This document shows, piece by piece, positions 13,189 through 21,817 of a stretch of DNA of 29,436 nucleotides (positions are counted from its first letter, which is position 1; every line of letters begins with the position of its first letter). The notes under the pieces were generated by a model. It had not been told where the DNA came from and made no database searches. It saw only the letters and a program-made list of their open reading frames with translations. The DNA is from CAYJSJ01 sp964373065 (GTDB lineage Bacteria > Patescibacteriota > Gracilibacteria > Peribacterales > Peribacteraceae), in contig CAYJSJ010000016.1 in assembly GCA_964373065.1 (NCBI GenBank), positions 1-29,436 of the forward strand. Direction: 5' to 3'. A program made the position numbers and the translations under genes.

Positions 13189-15113
13189 TGGCTGTCGTCC
13201 ACATGCAGAAAGTGGCAATCGTCGCACATCACCACCAACGTGAAGCCCTCATCGCCATGCTCCATGAAGAAGGAGTCCTCGAAATCACTCCGACCGGGCA
13301 AGGTTTGCACATTGATCATACGGAAGTGCAGTACAAAGAAGCAGAGGTGCAGTTTTGTATCGATACGCTCAAAAACTTCGCAGATAAGCAAACGCAAGCC
13401 GCCTGTGCCAAACTTGTCAAAATCGAAGACATCCTTCACGCCACCAGCAACACCGATGTACGGGGAATTATCGATCTGCTCCACGCACTCGAACAACAAG
13501 ACACCGAGGCAAGTAGAGCACTGCAAGAAGCACGTGACCTTCGTGCAACATTGGCACCATGGAAATCGCTTCGGGAAAGGCTTTCGCCGGATTCAGAGTC
13601 CGGGACTGTTGTACGCATCCTTGGAACCCTGCCCGTCACTGCAGAGAAAAAACTGCGCGACTGCCTGACGCAATCCACTCCGCGCAGCATCTTCGAAAAA
13701 ATTTCCGGCGAGGAAGGGGGCATTGGGTCGTATCTGGTGATTGTTTGGAAGCGCGACGTGCTCGCATTTGAAGAGCTTGCCACTTCGCTCGGTTGGACCT
13801 CCGTCCAGCTTCCTCAACTCGGCGTCACGGTTGCTATGGCACTGGAAGATACACTTGTAGAAGAAAGGAAACAGCACGAACTGCTCGAGACCAATCATAA
13901 GAAACGGGAGAAGCTTTCTGTAGAACTGCCGCATCTGCTCCATGTCCGAACATTCATGCGGTGGCTTCACCAAAAACAATTCGCACGTGAATCTATGGCA
14001 GCCACAGACTCTACTATCACGCTCCTTGGCTGGATACCGAGCAATGCGTTTGCGATACTGGAAATGAAGCTGAATAAAGTAAGCGCTGCAATCACGATCC
14101 TCAAAGTGAAAGCAGATAGCGATGAAACGCCTCCCGTCCTCTTACATAATAGCAAGTTGCTGACCCCGTTTGAGAGCGTGACCATGCTCTACGGCCTTCC
14201 GCTCCCCAGCGAAATGGACCCCACGAGAGCGCTTTCCCCCTTCTTTATCCTGTACTTTGCTCTCTGTCTTACGGACGCGGGATACGGAGCTGTGATCGCA
14301 CTGATCTTCGGAACTTACCTCCTGATAACGCGAAAATCGATCGAAGAAGCGAAACTGATCTGGCTTCTTTTCTTTGGAGGTATCGTGACGTTCATCGTCT
14401 CTATCCCCTTCGGAGGCTGGTTCGGATTTTCGCCGGAACAGGCCCCTGCATTCCTCACGAAAATGACTGAGGGAGGACTGATGTTCCGTGGACAGCTCTG
14501 GCACTTGGGCAGACAATCGGGCATTGATTTCCTCCAGTACCTCGCGCTGACCCTCGGCATCACCCATCTCTTCTTCGGTATGCTTCTGGCTGGCATGCAC
14601 AAGTGGATTCATGGAAAAAAAGCGGCGGCATTCTGGATGGATTTCACATCGCATCTGCTCCTCGGAGCCGTCATCCTCTACGCCCTTCGCCCAACACCCT
14701 TCTCCCTCTACACACTCTACGGTGCCATCGCAATACTGGTGTGGGGAAAGGGCTACGGTGCTCCAATCATGCTACGTCCGCTCTTCGGACTGCTCGGCCT
14801 CATGAATTTCACCATCGGCATGATCAGTAACGGTCTCAGCTATCTGCGTATTTTGGCACTCGGCCTCGTGACCGGTGCCATCGCATCCGCCGTAAACCAA
14901 GTGGCAGTGGAGATAGGAAAACTGTTTCCGGTGTGGATTGGTATTCCGGTAATCATACTTATTTTCCTCGGCGGACATACCGTTTCCATCGCTTTAAATA
15001 CCCTGGGAAGCTTCATTCACTCCGGCCGCCTTCAATTCATTGAGTTCTTTTCTCAGTTTTTTGAAGGAGGCGGAAGGAACTTCTCTCCGTTCCGTCGCTC
15101 CATTATTTCCTAA
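13188..15113 (+). CDS. atpI: V/A-type ATPase subunit I (a-subunit)
   Basis: The protein has 641 residues and is the membrane stator that carries the ion half-channels. Residues 1-330 are the soluble arm (MQKVAIVAHHHQREALIAML, long coiled-coil segments around 85-120 and 225-250). Residues about 345-641 hold seven to eight membrane helices, starting FFILYFALCLTDAGYGAVIALIFGTY, the typical subunit I entry motif with DxGYG. The late NGLSYLRILALGLVTGAIA contains the essential arginine (about residue 554) that faces the K-ring. LGGHTVSIALNTLGSFIHSGRLQFIEFF is the conserved C-terminal helix. It overlaps the previous gene by one base and is followed 30 bp later by the K subunit. Confidence 0.93.
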   Translation: MAVVHMQKVAIVAHHHQREALIAMLHEEGVLEITPTGQGLHIDHTEVQYKEAEVQFCIDTLKNFADKQTQAACAKLVKIEDILHATSNTDVRGIIDLLHALEQQDTEASRALQEARDLRATLAPWKSLRERLSPDSESGTVVRILGTLPVTAEKKLRDCLTQSTPRSIFEKISGEEGGIGSYLVIVWKRDVLAFEELATSLGWTSVQLPQLGVTVAMALEDTLVEERKQHELLETNHKKREKLSVELPHLLHVRTFMRWLHQKQFARESMAATDSTITLLGWIPSNAFAILEMKLNKVSAAITILKVKADSDETPPVLLHNSKLLTPFESVTMLYGLPLPSEMDPTRALSPFFILYFALCLTDAGYGAVIALIFGTYLLITRKSIEEAKLIWLLFFGGIVTFIVSIPFGGWFGFSPEQAPAFLTKMTEGGLMFRGQLWHLGRQSGIDFLQYLALTLGITHLFFGMLLAGMHKWIHGKKAAAFWMDFTSHLLLGAVILYALRPTPFSLYTLYGAIAILVWGKGYGAPIMLRPLFGLLGLMNFTIGMISNGLSYLRILALGLVTGAIASAVNQVAVEIGKLFPVWIGIPVIILIFLGGHTVSIALNTLGSFIHSGRLQFIEFFSQFFEGGGRNFSPFRRSIIS

Positions 15114-15143
15114 CTCTTCTCTTACTTTCTCCCACGTTTTCCT

Positions 15144-15725
15144 ATGAAAACTTCTCTCATCTCTTCGGTACTTGCCCTCGCACTCGTGCCGGCAATTGCA
15201 TTTGCGCAGGAGCCTGCCGCCACGAGCCTTGCTGGTGCCGTCCAATGGGGTCTGGCATTCGCATTTTTAGGTGCAGCGATCGCCACTTCCCTCTCGTGCA
15301 TCGGTTCCATTTTGGGCGTCTCCATGACCGGGCAAGCGGGAGCGGGACTTCTGACAGAGAAACCGGAACTCGCCGGTAAAGTGATCACGCTCATGGTGCT
15401 CCCCGGTTCCCAAGGGCTCTATGGCATGGTGATCTCGCTCCTCTTTATCTTCAACTACGAAACGGTCATCAGCGGAGAAGTGGCAATCAGTGCTTCACAA
15501 GGCATTATTTTGCTCGCTGCTTCTCTCCCCGTCGCATTTACCTGCCTTACGTCCGGCCCATACCAAGCAAAAGTCTGCTGCGCAGGTATGCACATGCTCG
15601 CCAAAGACGACAAGCTTACAGGACGTGTCATTACCATGGCAGCTCTGGTGGAAACGTACGCACTGCTCGGATTCCTGATTTCTTTCTTCCTACTGAACTC
15701 CTTTAGAGCAGGCATTCTCGGATAA
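15144..15725 (+). CDS. atpK: V/A-type ATPase proteolipid subunit K, Na+-type ligand set
   Basis: The protein has 193 residues and is the rotor ring subunit. A signal-like hydrophobic leader (1-21, ending AFAQ) precedes a duplicated two-hairpin fold with four helices. Hairpin 1 ends VLPGSQGLYG and hairpin 2 ends VETYALLGFLISFFLL. By comparison with Enterococcus hirae NtpK (Na+ ligands L61, T64, Q65, Q110, E139, with Y68 bonding), the equivalents here are Leu86, Ser89, Gln90, Gln141, Glu170 and Tyr93. Spacing from Gln to Glu is the same (29). The carboxylate is present only in the second hairpin, as in NtpK. Na+ coupling is thus predicted, not shown. The leader TTTTCCT-ATG has no Shine-Dalgarno. 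Confidence 0.93.
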   Translation: MKTSLISSVLALALVPAIAFAQEPAATSLAGAVQWGLAFAFLGAAIATSLSCIGSILGVSMTGQAGAGLLTEKPELAGKVITLMVLPGSQGLYGMVISLLFIFNYETVISGEVAISASQGIILLAASLPVAFTCLTSGPYQAKVCCAGMHMLAKDDKLTGRVITMAALVETYALLGFLISFFLLNSFRAGILG

Positions 15726-15736
15726 CTACTTCTTCT

Positions 15737-15792
15737 TCCCTAACCCTGCCTACGGCAGGCAAGCCTAACCCTTTCCCTACCCCTAACCCTAT
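15737..15792. repeat. Telomere-like tract with embedded hairpin between atpK and atpE
   Basis: CCCTAACCCTG leads into a perfect hairpin CCTGCC-TAC-GGCAGG (15745-15759), then CCTAACCC and CCCTAACCCT run up to three bases before the atpE ATG. It sits after the high-copy rotor subunit, where differential expression is commonly needed. The hairpin might protect or attenuate the mRNA. Confidence 0.9.
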
Positions 15793-15793
15793 C

Positions 15794-16348
15794 ATGTCTC
15801 TGCAAGACATCCTCGCCGCCATCACCATCGAATCCGATGGGCGTCTCAGTGATGCACGCACTGCGCATCAGCGCGCTCTCACGCAAATGCGCGAAGAGAG
15901 CGAACAAAGGATTGCCGGAAAGCGGCAAGAGGTAGCCGCAAGTAAGCAACGACGTCTGAAGCAACTTACGGCAAAGGCCGAATCGCACGCGCATGCCCAG
16001 AAGCGAAACACCATCTTACGGAAGAAAAAAGAGTTGATCGATATGACCTACAGAGAGGCCGTTCGCGCGATGGCGAATCTCCCTGAGAAAGAAGTAGAAG
16101 CGCTTCTGCGCGCATGCATCAAGCTGATCAAAGGAAAAGGCTCAATCCATCCGAGTGGAAAGCACGAAAAACTCCTGAAGAAAATCTGCCCCAGCGAACA
16201 GTTTCACTTGGAAAAACCTACGAAGGCCGAAGGTGGCTTCCTCTTTGTATCAGAAAAAACAGAGCGAGATTTCACATTCGAACACCTCGTGGAACATGCC
16301 CTCCGCCCGCAGACCGAACTTGAACTTTCCCGCTTGCTGTTCTCGTGA
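15794..16348 (+). CDS. atpE: V/A-type ATPase subunit E
   Basis: The protein has 184 residues and is a peripheral-stalk subunit. The N-terminal half (about 10-90) is a long charged helix (ARTAHQRALTQMREESEQRI, KRRLKQLTAKAES-like) that pairs with subunit G/H. The C-terminal half is a small alpha/beta domain (KEVEALLRACIKLI, EGGFLFVSEKTERDFTFEHLVE) that binds A/B. The motif GGFLFVSEKTERDFTF matches the usual GG(V/I)...G...D.tfe. pattern of subunit E. Its TGA overlaps the GTG of subunit C by four bases (GTGA), implying coupled translation. Confidence 0.88.
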   Translation: MSLQDILAAITIESDGRLSDARTAHQRALTQMREESEQRIAGKRQEVAASKQRRLKQLTAKAESHAHAQKRNTILRKKKELIDMTYREAVRAMANLPEKEVEALLRACIKLIKGKGSIHPSGKHEKLLKKICPSEQFHLEKPTKAEGGFLFVSEKTERDFTFEHLVEHALRPQTELELSRLLFS

Positions 16349-17355
16349 CGCATCTCCCCGCTCTCCTCGGCCAGCACTTCGCCTACGCTTCCGGACGTAC
16401 CGGCGTTCTGCAACAGATTCTGCTCACCGCGAGTGACCGTGACAGGCTGCTCGGAGCAAAAGATTTGCGTGAGACCGAAGCGATGCTCACGGAACTCAAG
16501 TTCACGGATCCGATCGACCAAGGTCTGAAGAAATCCGATGACATCCTCGCAGCGCTCCTACGCTTTGTCCGCAGAGAAGTGGAGATGATGACACCGAAAG
16601 CCAAACTGCCGACGTTTTCCATTCTCTGGCTTGCCGGCGACGCTCCCCTTATTGCGTATTTGCTCAAAAAACGCCACGGTCTTACGTCCGTAGAAAGTCT
16701 CCCCCCCCTGAGCGGAGCCTCTTCCTACCCTCTCGGCAGCCTCGATGCACTTATTACCGAAGGAAAACCGTCGATACTGCCTCTGCATCTACAGTCTTTT
16801 ATAAAGAACATCATCGCCCGGAAATCTCTAACACCACAAATGATCGACGCGTCCGTGTCACAGTACATAGCCGGAGTGCAACTTTCCCTTGCTCAAGTAA
16901 GCGGCTCTGCGCTCATTCGCAGATTTGTACGTAACACCATCGACCTGAAAAACATCCGCACCGCCCTTCGTGTAAAGAATGCTCCCGACGCGATCGATCA
17001 CCTCATACAGGGCGGGAATATTGATCCAAAATCTCTCGTTGGAGACGCAAAGCGTCTCCAAGCTGCCATCGATCGTTCGCCGCTTGCTTACGCACTTTCC
17101 GATGCGGTGCGTTCGGCATCCGATGACGCAAACGCATTGGAAATCGCGCTGTCCAAGGTAACAGCAAACGATATCGCCGATATGTGGAATATTCCCCTTT
17201 CCATCGAACCGGTTTTTGCATTCGCAGCACTCGCGCAGAGCCAAATTATGTTGCTCCGTGCGATTGTGATCGGCAAACGCGCTGGGCTTTCCCCCCAAGA
17301 AATTAAACAGATGCTTCCGCCGTTCATTCCCGCTTCACATTACATGTCTCTATGA
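16345..17355 (+). CDS. atpC: V/A-type ATPase subunit C
   Basis: The protein has 336 residues and is the funnel-shaped adaptor between the central shaft and the K-ring (homologous to eukaryotic d). It starts at GTG 16345, overlapping atpE. It is mostly helical. Characteristic parts are HFAYASGRTGVLQQ near the start, DLRETEAMLTELKF, then RRFVRNTIDLKNIRTALRVKNA, the typical (D)..N(i/l)....R segment of subunit C, and EPVFAFAALAQSQIMLLRAIVIGKRAGLS, equivalent to the common late EP...Y....E...iR.i..gk..g. signature. It ends 28 bp before subunit F. Confidence 0.88.
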   Translation: MTHLPALLGQHFAYASGRTGVLQQILLTASDRDRLLGAKDLRETEAMLTELKFTDPIDQGLKKSDDILAALLRFVRREVEMMTPKAKLPTFSILWLAGDAPLIAYLLKKRHGLTSVESLPPLSGASSYPLGSLDALITEGKPSILPLHLQSFIKNIIARKSLTPQMIDASVSQYIAGVQLSLAQVSGSALIRRFVRNTIDLKNIRTALRVKNAPDAIDHLIQGGNIDPKSLVGDAKRLQAAIDRSPLAYALSDAVRSASDDANALEIALSKVTANDIADMWNIPLSIEPVFAFAALAQSQIMLLRAIVIGKRAGLSPQEIKQMLPPFIPASHYMSL

Positions 17356-17383
17356 TGCGTACTCTTCTTTGCTCACCGCTCCT

Positions 17384-17731
17384 ATGAAGTACAAGACCGC
17401 CATCATAGGCTCGAAAGATGCCATAGCGGGCTTTTCGCTCCTCGGCATAGATACCGTGGCTGTAGAAACCCCAGCCGAAGCGGTGGAAAAGCTTTTGGAA
17501 CTCAAGAAGGACACGCGTACGGAAGGGGGACGGGAACTCAATACCTATGCCATTATCTTCATTACCGAAGACCTCGCGGGCGGCATTTCTCCCGATGATG
17601 AAAAGAAGCTCGCTCGCGGCGCCTTACCTGCCATTATCCCTCTCCCCTCGCACCAAGGTTCTACAGGATACGGTCTTGAACGCCTGAAAAGAATCGTTGA
17701 ACGGGCCGTTGGTTCGAATATTCTACAATAA
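17384..17731 (+). CDS. atpF: V/A-type ATPase subunit F
   Basis: The protein has 115 residues and is the central-shaft regulatory subunit. YKTAIIGSKDAIAGFSLLGIDTVAV is the canonical N-terminal strand-loop-helix (IG..d...GF.LaGi). YAIIFITEDLAGGI is the second strand, and LPAIIPLPSHQGSTGYGLERLKRIVERAVG closes the Rossmann-like fold and leads into the C-terminal helix. An in-frame TTG at 17369 gives five extra residues, but the ATG at 17384 matches the family start and has the CTCCT-ATG leader seen elsewhere in the operon. Confidence 0.92.
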   Translation: MKYKTAIIGSKDAIAGFSLLGIDTVAVETPAEAVEKLLELKKDTRTEGGRELNTYAIIFITEDLAGGISPDDEKKLARGALPAIIPLPSHQGSTGYGLERLKRIVERAVGSNILQ

Positions 17732-17734
17732 TTC

Positions 17735-17758
17735 TCAATTTTCAATTCTCAATTTCCC
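17735..17758. repeat. CAATTYTC-type repeat leader of atpA
   Basis: CTCAATTTTCAATTCTCAAT followed by TTCCCTT fills the whole 29-bp gap and ends at the atpA ATG. It belongs to the same family as the heptamer repeats at 4057 and in korA, in pyrimidine-rich sense orientation. Confidence 0.8.
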
Positions 17759-17760
17759 TT

Positions 17761-19527
17761 ATGACGAAATCCACCATTACAAAAGTTGCCGGACCTTTGG
17801 TTGTCGCAAACGGCATGAGTGAAGCAAAGATGTTCGAAGTGGTCAAAGTGGCGAAGGAGAAACTCATCGGCGAAGTCATCGAACTGCACGGCGATGAAGC
17901 CTCTATCCAAGTCTACGAAGAGACATCGGGCATCGGTCCCGGAGAACCCGTGGAACGTACCGGCCTGACGCTCTCGGTGGAACTGGCCCCCGGACTGCTC
18001 ATGTCGATCTACGACGGTATCCAACGACCTCTGGAACTGATAGAAAAGGAAGTAAAGAGCGCATTTATCACACGCGGTATTCAGGTCCCTGGCTTAAGCC
18101 GCTCTCAGAAATGGGAATTTACCCCAACGGTACGTATCGGTGATGTCGTACAGGAGGGTGACGTGCTTGGAACGGTTCCGGAAACGACACTGATCCTGCA
18201 CAAAGTGATGGTGCCGCCGGGCACCTGCGGAACGATCAAGAAGATCGAGTCCGGAAGTTTTACCATCGAAGACACAGTTGCAGTGATTGAATCAAACGAA
18301 CGCGCAAATGAGCAAACGAACATCATGATGCTCCAGAAATGGCCCATCCGCATCCCGCGTCCTTCGAAGGGAAAACTGATCCCCAATGAACCGTTGGCAA
18401 CCGGCATGCGCGTCCTCGATACCCTCTTCCCCATTGCTCGCGGCGGTGCCGGCGCTATTCCCGGCCCCTTCGGGGCAGGAAAGACCGTCACACAGCAATC
18501 ACTTGCGAAGTTCTGCAATGCGCAGGTGATCGTCTACATCGGCTGCGGCGAGCGGGGCAACGAAATGACGGAAGTTCTCACCGAATTCCCGCATCTTAAA
18601 GACCCAGCCTCGGGCGAACCGCTCATGAAACGCACCGTGCTCATTGCTAACACCAGCAACATGCCGGTCGCCGCGCGCGAAGCCAGCGTCTACACGGGAA
18701 TCACCATCGCAGAGTACTACCGCGACATGGGTTACGACGTCGCACTGATGGCAGATAGTACTTCCCGTTGGGCGGAAGCCATGCGCGAAATGTCCGGACG
18801 CTTGGAAGAAATGCCCGGAGAAGAAGGCTACCCCGCCTATCTCGGCTCTCGTACAGCGGGGTTCTATGAACGCGCCGGCTACGTCGAGTGCCTCGGCAGC
18901 GAGAATCGCAAAGGTTCACTCACTGTGATCGGAGCGGTATCGCCCCCCGGAGGCGACTTCTCGGAACCCGTGACCCAAAACACGCTCCGCGTTACAAAGG
19001 TGTTCTGGGCGCTGGACGCCAAACTTGCATATAAGCGCCACTTTCCTGCAATCAACTGGCTCCAGAGCTACAGCCTGTATGCAGATAACCTCGAAAGCTG
19101 GTACACAAAGGAAATCGCCGAAGACTTTGCAAGCAACAGAAAACGCGTGCAGAGCATCCTCCAGGATGAGAGCAAATTGGAAGAAATCGTGCGCCTCGTC
19201 GGTATGGACGCGCTCTCCCCGAAAGAGCAGCTCACTATGGAGATCGCTCGTATGATCCGCGAAGATTTCCTCTTCCAGAACGCCTACGACAAGATCGACG
19301 CGTATACGTCCCTCGGCAAGCAGTACCGCCTGCTGAGGGCGATCCTCGTCTTCTTAGACGCAGCAGAGAAAATAGTGATGCAGGAGGACTTTGACTTCAA
19401 GAAACTCCAGAATCTTCCCGTCAAGGAAGAGATCGCGAAAGCGAGCTTCATTCCCGAGGAAGAGATGGAGGAAAAGTTCACAAATCTCGAAGCGACCATC
19501 CGCCTGCAAATTTCCGCTCTTGCATAA
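17761..19527 (+). CDS. atpA: V/A-type ATPase catalytic subunit A
   Basis: The protein has 588 residues, the normal length for this catalytic ATPase/ATP-synthase subunit. The N-terminal barrel (ITKVAGPLVVANGM) is followed by the bulge or non-homologous region (about 110-190). Walker A is GPFGAGKT at residues 235-242. Then come YIGCGERGNEMTEVL with the catalytic Glu (GER), NTSNMPVAAREASVYTGITIAEYY, VALMADSTSRWAEAMRE (Walker B/arginine region) and GDFSEPVTQNTLR. The C-terminal helical domain is complete (FSEPV...LGKQYRLLRAIL, KEEIAKASFIPEEEMEEKF). There is no repeat insertion inside this gene, in contrast to atpB. Confidence 0.97.
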   Translation: MTKSTITKVAGPLVVANGMSEAKMFEVVKVAKEKLIGEVIELHGDEASIQVYEETSGIGPGEPVERTGLTLSVELAPGLLMSIYDGIQRPLELIEKEVKSAFITRGIQVPGLSRSQKWEFTPTVRIGDVVQEGDVLGTVPETTLILHKVMVPPGTCGTIKKIESGSFTIEDTVAVIESNERANEQTNIMMLQKWPIRIPRPSKGKLIPNEPLATGMRVLDTLFPIARGGAGAIPGPFGAGKTVTQQSLAKFCNAQVIVYIGCGERGNEMTEVLTEFPHLKDPASGEPLMKRTVLIANTSNMPVAAREASVYTGITIAEYYRDMGYDVALMADSTSRWAEAMREMSGRLEEMPGEEGYPAYLGSRTAGFYERAGYVECLGSENRKGSLTVIGAVSPPGGDFSEPVTQNTLRVTKVFWALDAKLAYKRHFPAINWLQSYSLYADNLESWYTKEIAEDFASNRKRVQSILQDESKLEEIVRLVGMDALSPKEQLTMEIARMIREDFLFQNAYDKIDAYTSLGKQYRLLRAILVFLDAAEKIVMQEDFDFKKLQNLPVKEEIAKASFIPEEEMEEKFTNLEATIRLQISALA

Positions 19528-19529
19528 TA

Positions 19530-19557
19530 ATTTTCCATTTTTCATTCTCAATTTCTC
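19530..19557. repeat. Degenerate CAATTTTC/CCATTTTT repeat leader of atpB
   Basis: TTTTCCATTTTTCATTCTCA then ATTTCTCCT fills the gap between the atpA stop and the atpB ATG. It is similar to the leader at 17735. Confidence 0.7.
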
Positions 19558-19559
19558 CT

Positions 19560-21035
19560 ATGTCTACCGCCTACAAAACCGTTTGCGATATTTACGGCCC
19601 CCTACTGATGGTGGAAGGCGTAGAGGGCGTTACCTACGACGAACTCTGCGAAGTCGAGCTTATAAGCGGCGAAAAACGCCTCGGCAAAGTACTGGAATCC
19701 CGCAAGGGTCTCGCCGTTGTACAACTGTTTGAATCGACGCAGGGGGCTTCCACCGAAGGTACCAAGGTGCGCTTTCTTGGAAGAACATTCCAGCTTGGCG
19801 TTTCACAGGATATGCTCGGACGCATCTTCTCGGGATCAGGGAACCCCATCGACGGAGGGCCGGAGATCCTCCCCGAGAAAAAACTCGATATTAACGGGAA
19901 CCCGATTAACCCCGTATCCCGTGAGTTTCCGGAAGACTTCATTCAAACGGGCATCTCTACGATCGATGTGCTCAATACGTTGGTCCGCGGCCAGAAACTT
20001 CCGATCTTCTCGGGCGCCGGCCTCCCACACGCACAAATTGCCGCACAGATCGCCCGCCAAGCGCGTGTGCTGAATCCCGAAGAGGTGGAAAAAGGACGGA
20101 CCTCCGACCTCCGACCTTCGACTGATGACGTCAATGGTCAAATGTCGAAGGTCGATGAGAAGTTCGCCGTCGTCTTCGCCGCCATGGGCGTCACGTTTGA
20201 GGAAGCGCAATTCTTCAAAAATGAATTTGAGAAAACCGGCGCACTCTCCCGAGCCGTCCTCTTCCTCAATACCGCCGATAACCCCGTAGCAGAGCGCATC
20301 GCCACACCGCGTCTTGCGCTAACTGCCGCGGAATACTTGGCCTACGAACTCGACTATCACGTCACCGTCATCATTACAGACATGACGAACTACTGCGAAG
20401 CGCTTCGTGAGATCTCCGCCGCCCGCAAGGAAGTCCCCGGCCGTCGCGGATACCCCGGCTACCTCTACACCGACCTTGCGACCATTTACGAACGCGCGGG
20501 ACGCATCAAAGGAAAAAGAGGATCCATCACACAGATTCCAATCTTGACAATGCCGGAAGACGACGTAACGCACCCGATTCCCGACCTTACGGGCTACATA
20601 ACGGAGGGGCAGATTCGCCTCGATCGCGGACTGCACCAAAAAGGTATCTTCCCGCCGGTGATCCCTATGGGATCGCTTTCGCGTCTGAAGGGAAAAGCGC
20701 AAGGAGAGGGTGTCACACGGCAGGATCACTCCGGCATGGACGCGCAGCTCACTGCCGCCTACGCACGGGGCGTGGAGGTTCGTGAACTTGCAGTGATCCT
20801 CGGTGAATCCTCGCTGAGCGACACCGACAGGGCGTACCTTCGGTTCGCTGACCGGTTTGAAAAAGAATTTATCGCACAAGGTGAGAGCGAAAACCGTTCG
20901 ATCTTCCAATCGCTCGATATTGGCTGGGATCTCTTGACCGAGCTTCCCCGCTCCGAGATCAAGCGTGTCAAAGACGTATTTATCGATACGTACATGCCGA
21001 AAAAGAAACGTGCCGAGGAATTGGTAGCAGCTTAA
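19560..21035 (+). CDS. atpB: V/A-type ATPase subunit B, with repeat-derived insertion
   Basis: The protein has 491 residues (about 460 is usual) and is the non-catalytic nucleotide-site partner of A. YKTVCDIYGPLLMVEGVEGV is the N-terminal barrel. Walker A is lost, as normal for B; SGAGLPHAQIAAQIARQARVL follows. FAVVFAAMGVTFEEAQFF, DNPVAERIATPRLALTAAEYLAYE and RRGYPGYLYTDLATIYERAGR are family-typical. Between ARVLNPEE and KFAVVFAAMG sits an extra stretch of about 25 residues (SDLRPSTDDVNGQMSK and flanks). It is encoded by a CCGACCT heptamer repeat and an 11-bp perfect inverted repeat (20098-20160). Family proteins have only a few residues there. Confidence 0.95.
   Translation: MSTAYKTVCDIYGPLLMVEGVEGVTYDELCEVELISGEKRLGKVLESRKGLAVVQLFESTQGASTEGTKVRFLGRTFQLGVSQDMLGRIFSGSGNPIDGGPEILPEKKLDINGNPINPVSREFPEDFIQTGISTIDVLNTLVRGQKLPIFSGAGLPHAQIAAQIARQARVLNPEEVEKGRTSDLRPSTDDVNGQMSKVDEKFAVVFAAMGVTFEEAQFFKNEFEKTGALSRAVLFLNTADNPVAERIATPRLALTAAEYLAYELDYHVTVIITDMTNYCEALREISAARKEVPGRRGYPGYLYTDLATIYERAGRIKGKRGSITQIPILTMPEDDVTHPIPDLTGYITEGQIRLDRGLHQKGIFPPVIPMGSLSRLKGKAQGEGVTRQDHSGMDAQLTAAYARGVEVRELAVILGESSLSDTDRAYLRFADRFEKEFIAQGESENRSIFQSLDIGWDLLTELPRSEIKRVKDVFIDTYMPKKKRAEELVAA
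20098..20160. repeat. CCGACCT repeat with 11-bp inverted repeat inserted in atpB
   Basis: Heptamer copies CGGACCT, CCGACCT and CCGACCT are followed by an arm CGACCTTCGAC (20112-20122), a 21-bp loop and the exact complement GTCGAAGGTCG (20144-20154). The element preserves the frame. Confidence 0.85.
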
Positions 21036-21069
21036 TATTCCACTCTCCATTATCCATTCTCCCTTCCTC

Positions 21070-21807
21070 ATCGTCGGCACCGCATGGCGCTTCTACAGGA
21101 AGCAACCCGTACTGAATGAAATAGCCTTTTGGTTCTTCTTTCTCCCATTTGCGTTCCTCGATACCATAAGCGGTCTGGTCGAAACCGTGACTGCTCAGGG
21201 CGACAAAACTCCTCTACTGACGATGACAGCGGCAAACATTGTCATAGCTCTCCCCCTGCTCGTGATCGTCTTCTACTGCATCTTCTGGGGGCAGGCGAGC
21301 GTCCTTATGGTCGCAAAGCGTATGCTGATTAGTCCGGCAGGAAGGACGAGATCATCCTTCAAGGCAGTGCGTAACGAAGCAAAGAAGTTCATCGCCGCGC
21401 TCCTGCTTACAGAACTTCTGCGCTCTGCAATCACCTTTCTTCTCATGCTGCTCCTGATTGTACCGGGCATCATCTACTCCATTCGCACAATCTTCTATGA
21501 CATCATTATGATTGAAGAGGGAAAGGTGCAGTACGGTCGTCCCCTTCTTCAAAAAAGCAAGAACGTCGTAACAGGAAGAACATGGCACGTGTTTCTTACG
21601 GTACTGGGATTTTCCCTCTGCATTTTCCTCCCTGTCGGCATAGTTGATGGAGCCATAGTTCTACTGCTTACTGCGGCGGATGAACGACTGGCAACGCTTG
21701 CCATGGTACTGACAGACTTCATCGACGCGTTTGCGAGTATGTTTTTCCTCATCTGCACCGTCTCCCTCTATGCCACACTAAAAAAGACTCCTCTTCCTCA
21801 ACCCTAA
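21070..21807 (+). CDS. Membrane protein of unknown function inside the ATPase operon, probable AUC start
   Basis: The open frame runs from the TAG at 21025 to TAA 21805-21807. The first ATG/GTG/TTG is GTG at 21187, but the 39 codons before it encode typical membrane-protein sequence (GTAWRFYRKQPVLNE, then IAFWFFFLPFAFLD). The true start is therefore probably the in-frame ATC at 21070, which follows TCTCCCTTCCTC just as atpA and atpB ATGs follow such leaders. That gives 245 residues with about six membrane helices (around 18-35, 60-80, 112-135, 165-190, 200-230). There is no recognised family; the layout resembles polytopic proteins with a conserved xxWRxYRK entry. Its last codons QP-TAA come from a CCCTAA repeat. 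It sits between B and D, where no extra gene is normally found, so an assembly or regulatory role for the ATPase is possible but unproven. Confidence 0.7.
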   Translation: MVGTAWRFYRKQPVLNEIAFWFFFLPFAFLDTISGLVETVTAQGDKTPLLTMTAANIVIALPLLVIVFYCIFWGQASVLMVAKRMLISPAGRTRSSFKAVRNEAKKFIAALLLTELLRSAITFLLMLLLIVPGIIYSIRTIFYDIIMIEEGKVQYGRPLLQKSKNVVTGRTWHVFLTVLGFSLCIFLPVGIVDGAIVLLLTAADERLATLAMVLTDFIDAFASMFFLICTVSLYATLKKTPLPQP

Positions 21808-21817
21808 CCCCAACCCC
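21798..21817. repeat. Telomere-like repeat abutting atpD
   Basis: CAACCCTAACCCCAACCCC ends directly at the atpD ATG and provides the TAA stop of the preceding membrane protein gene. Confidence 0.9.
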
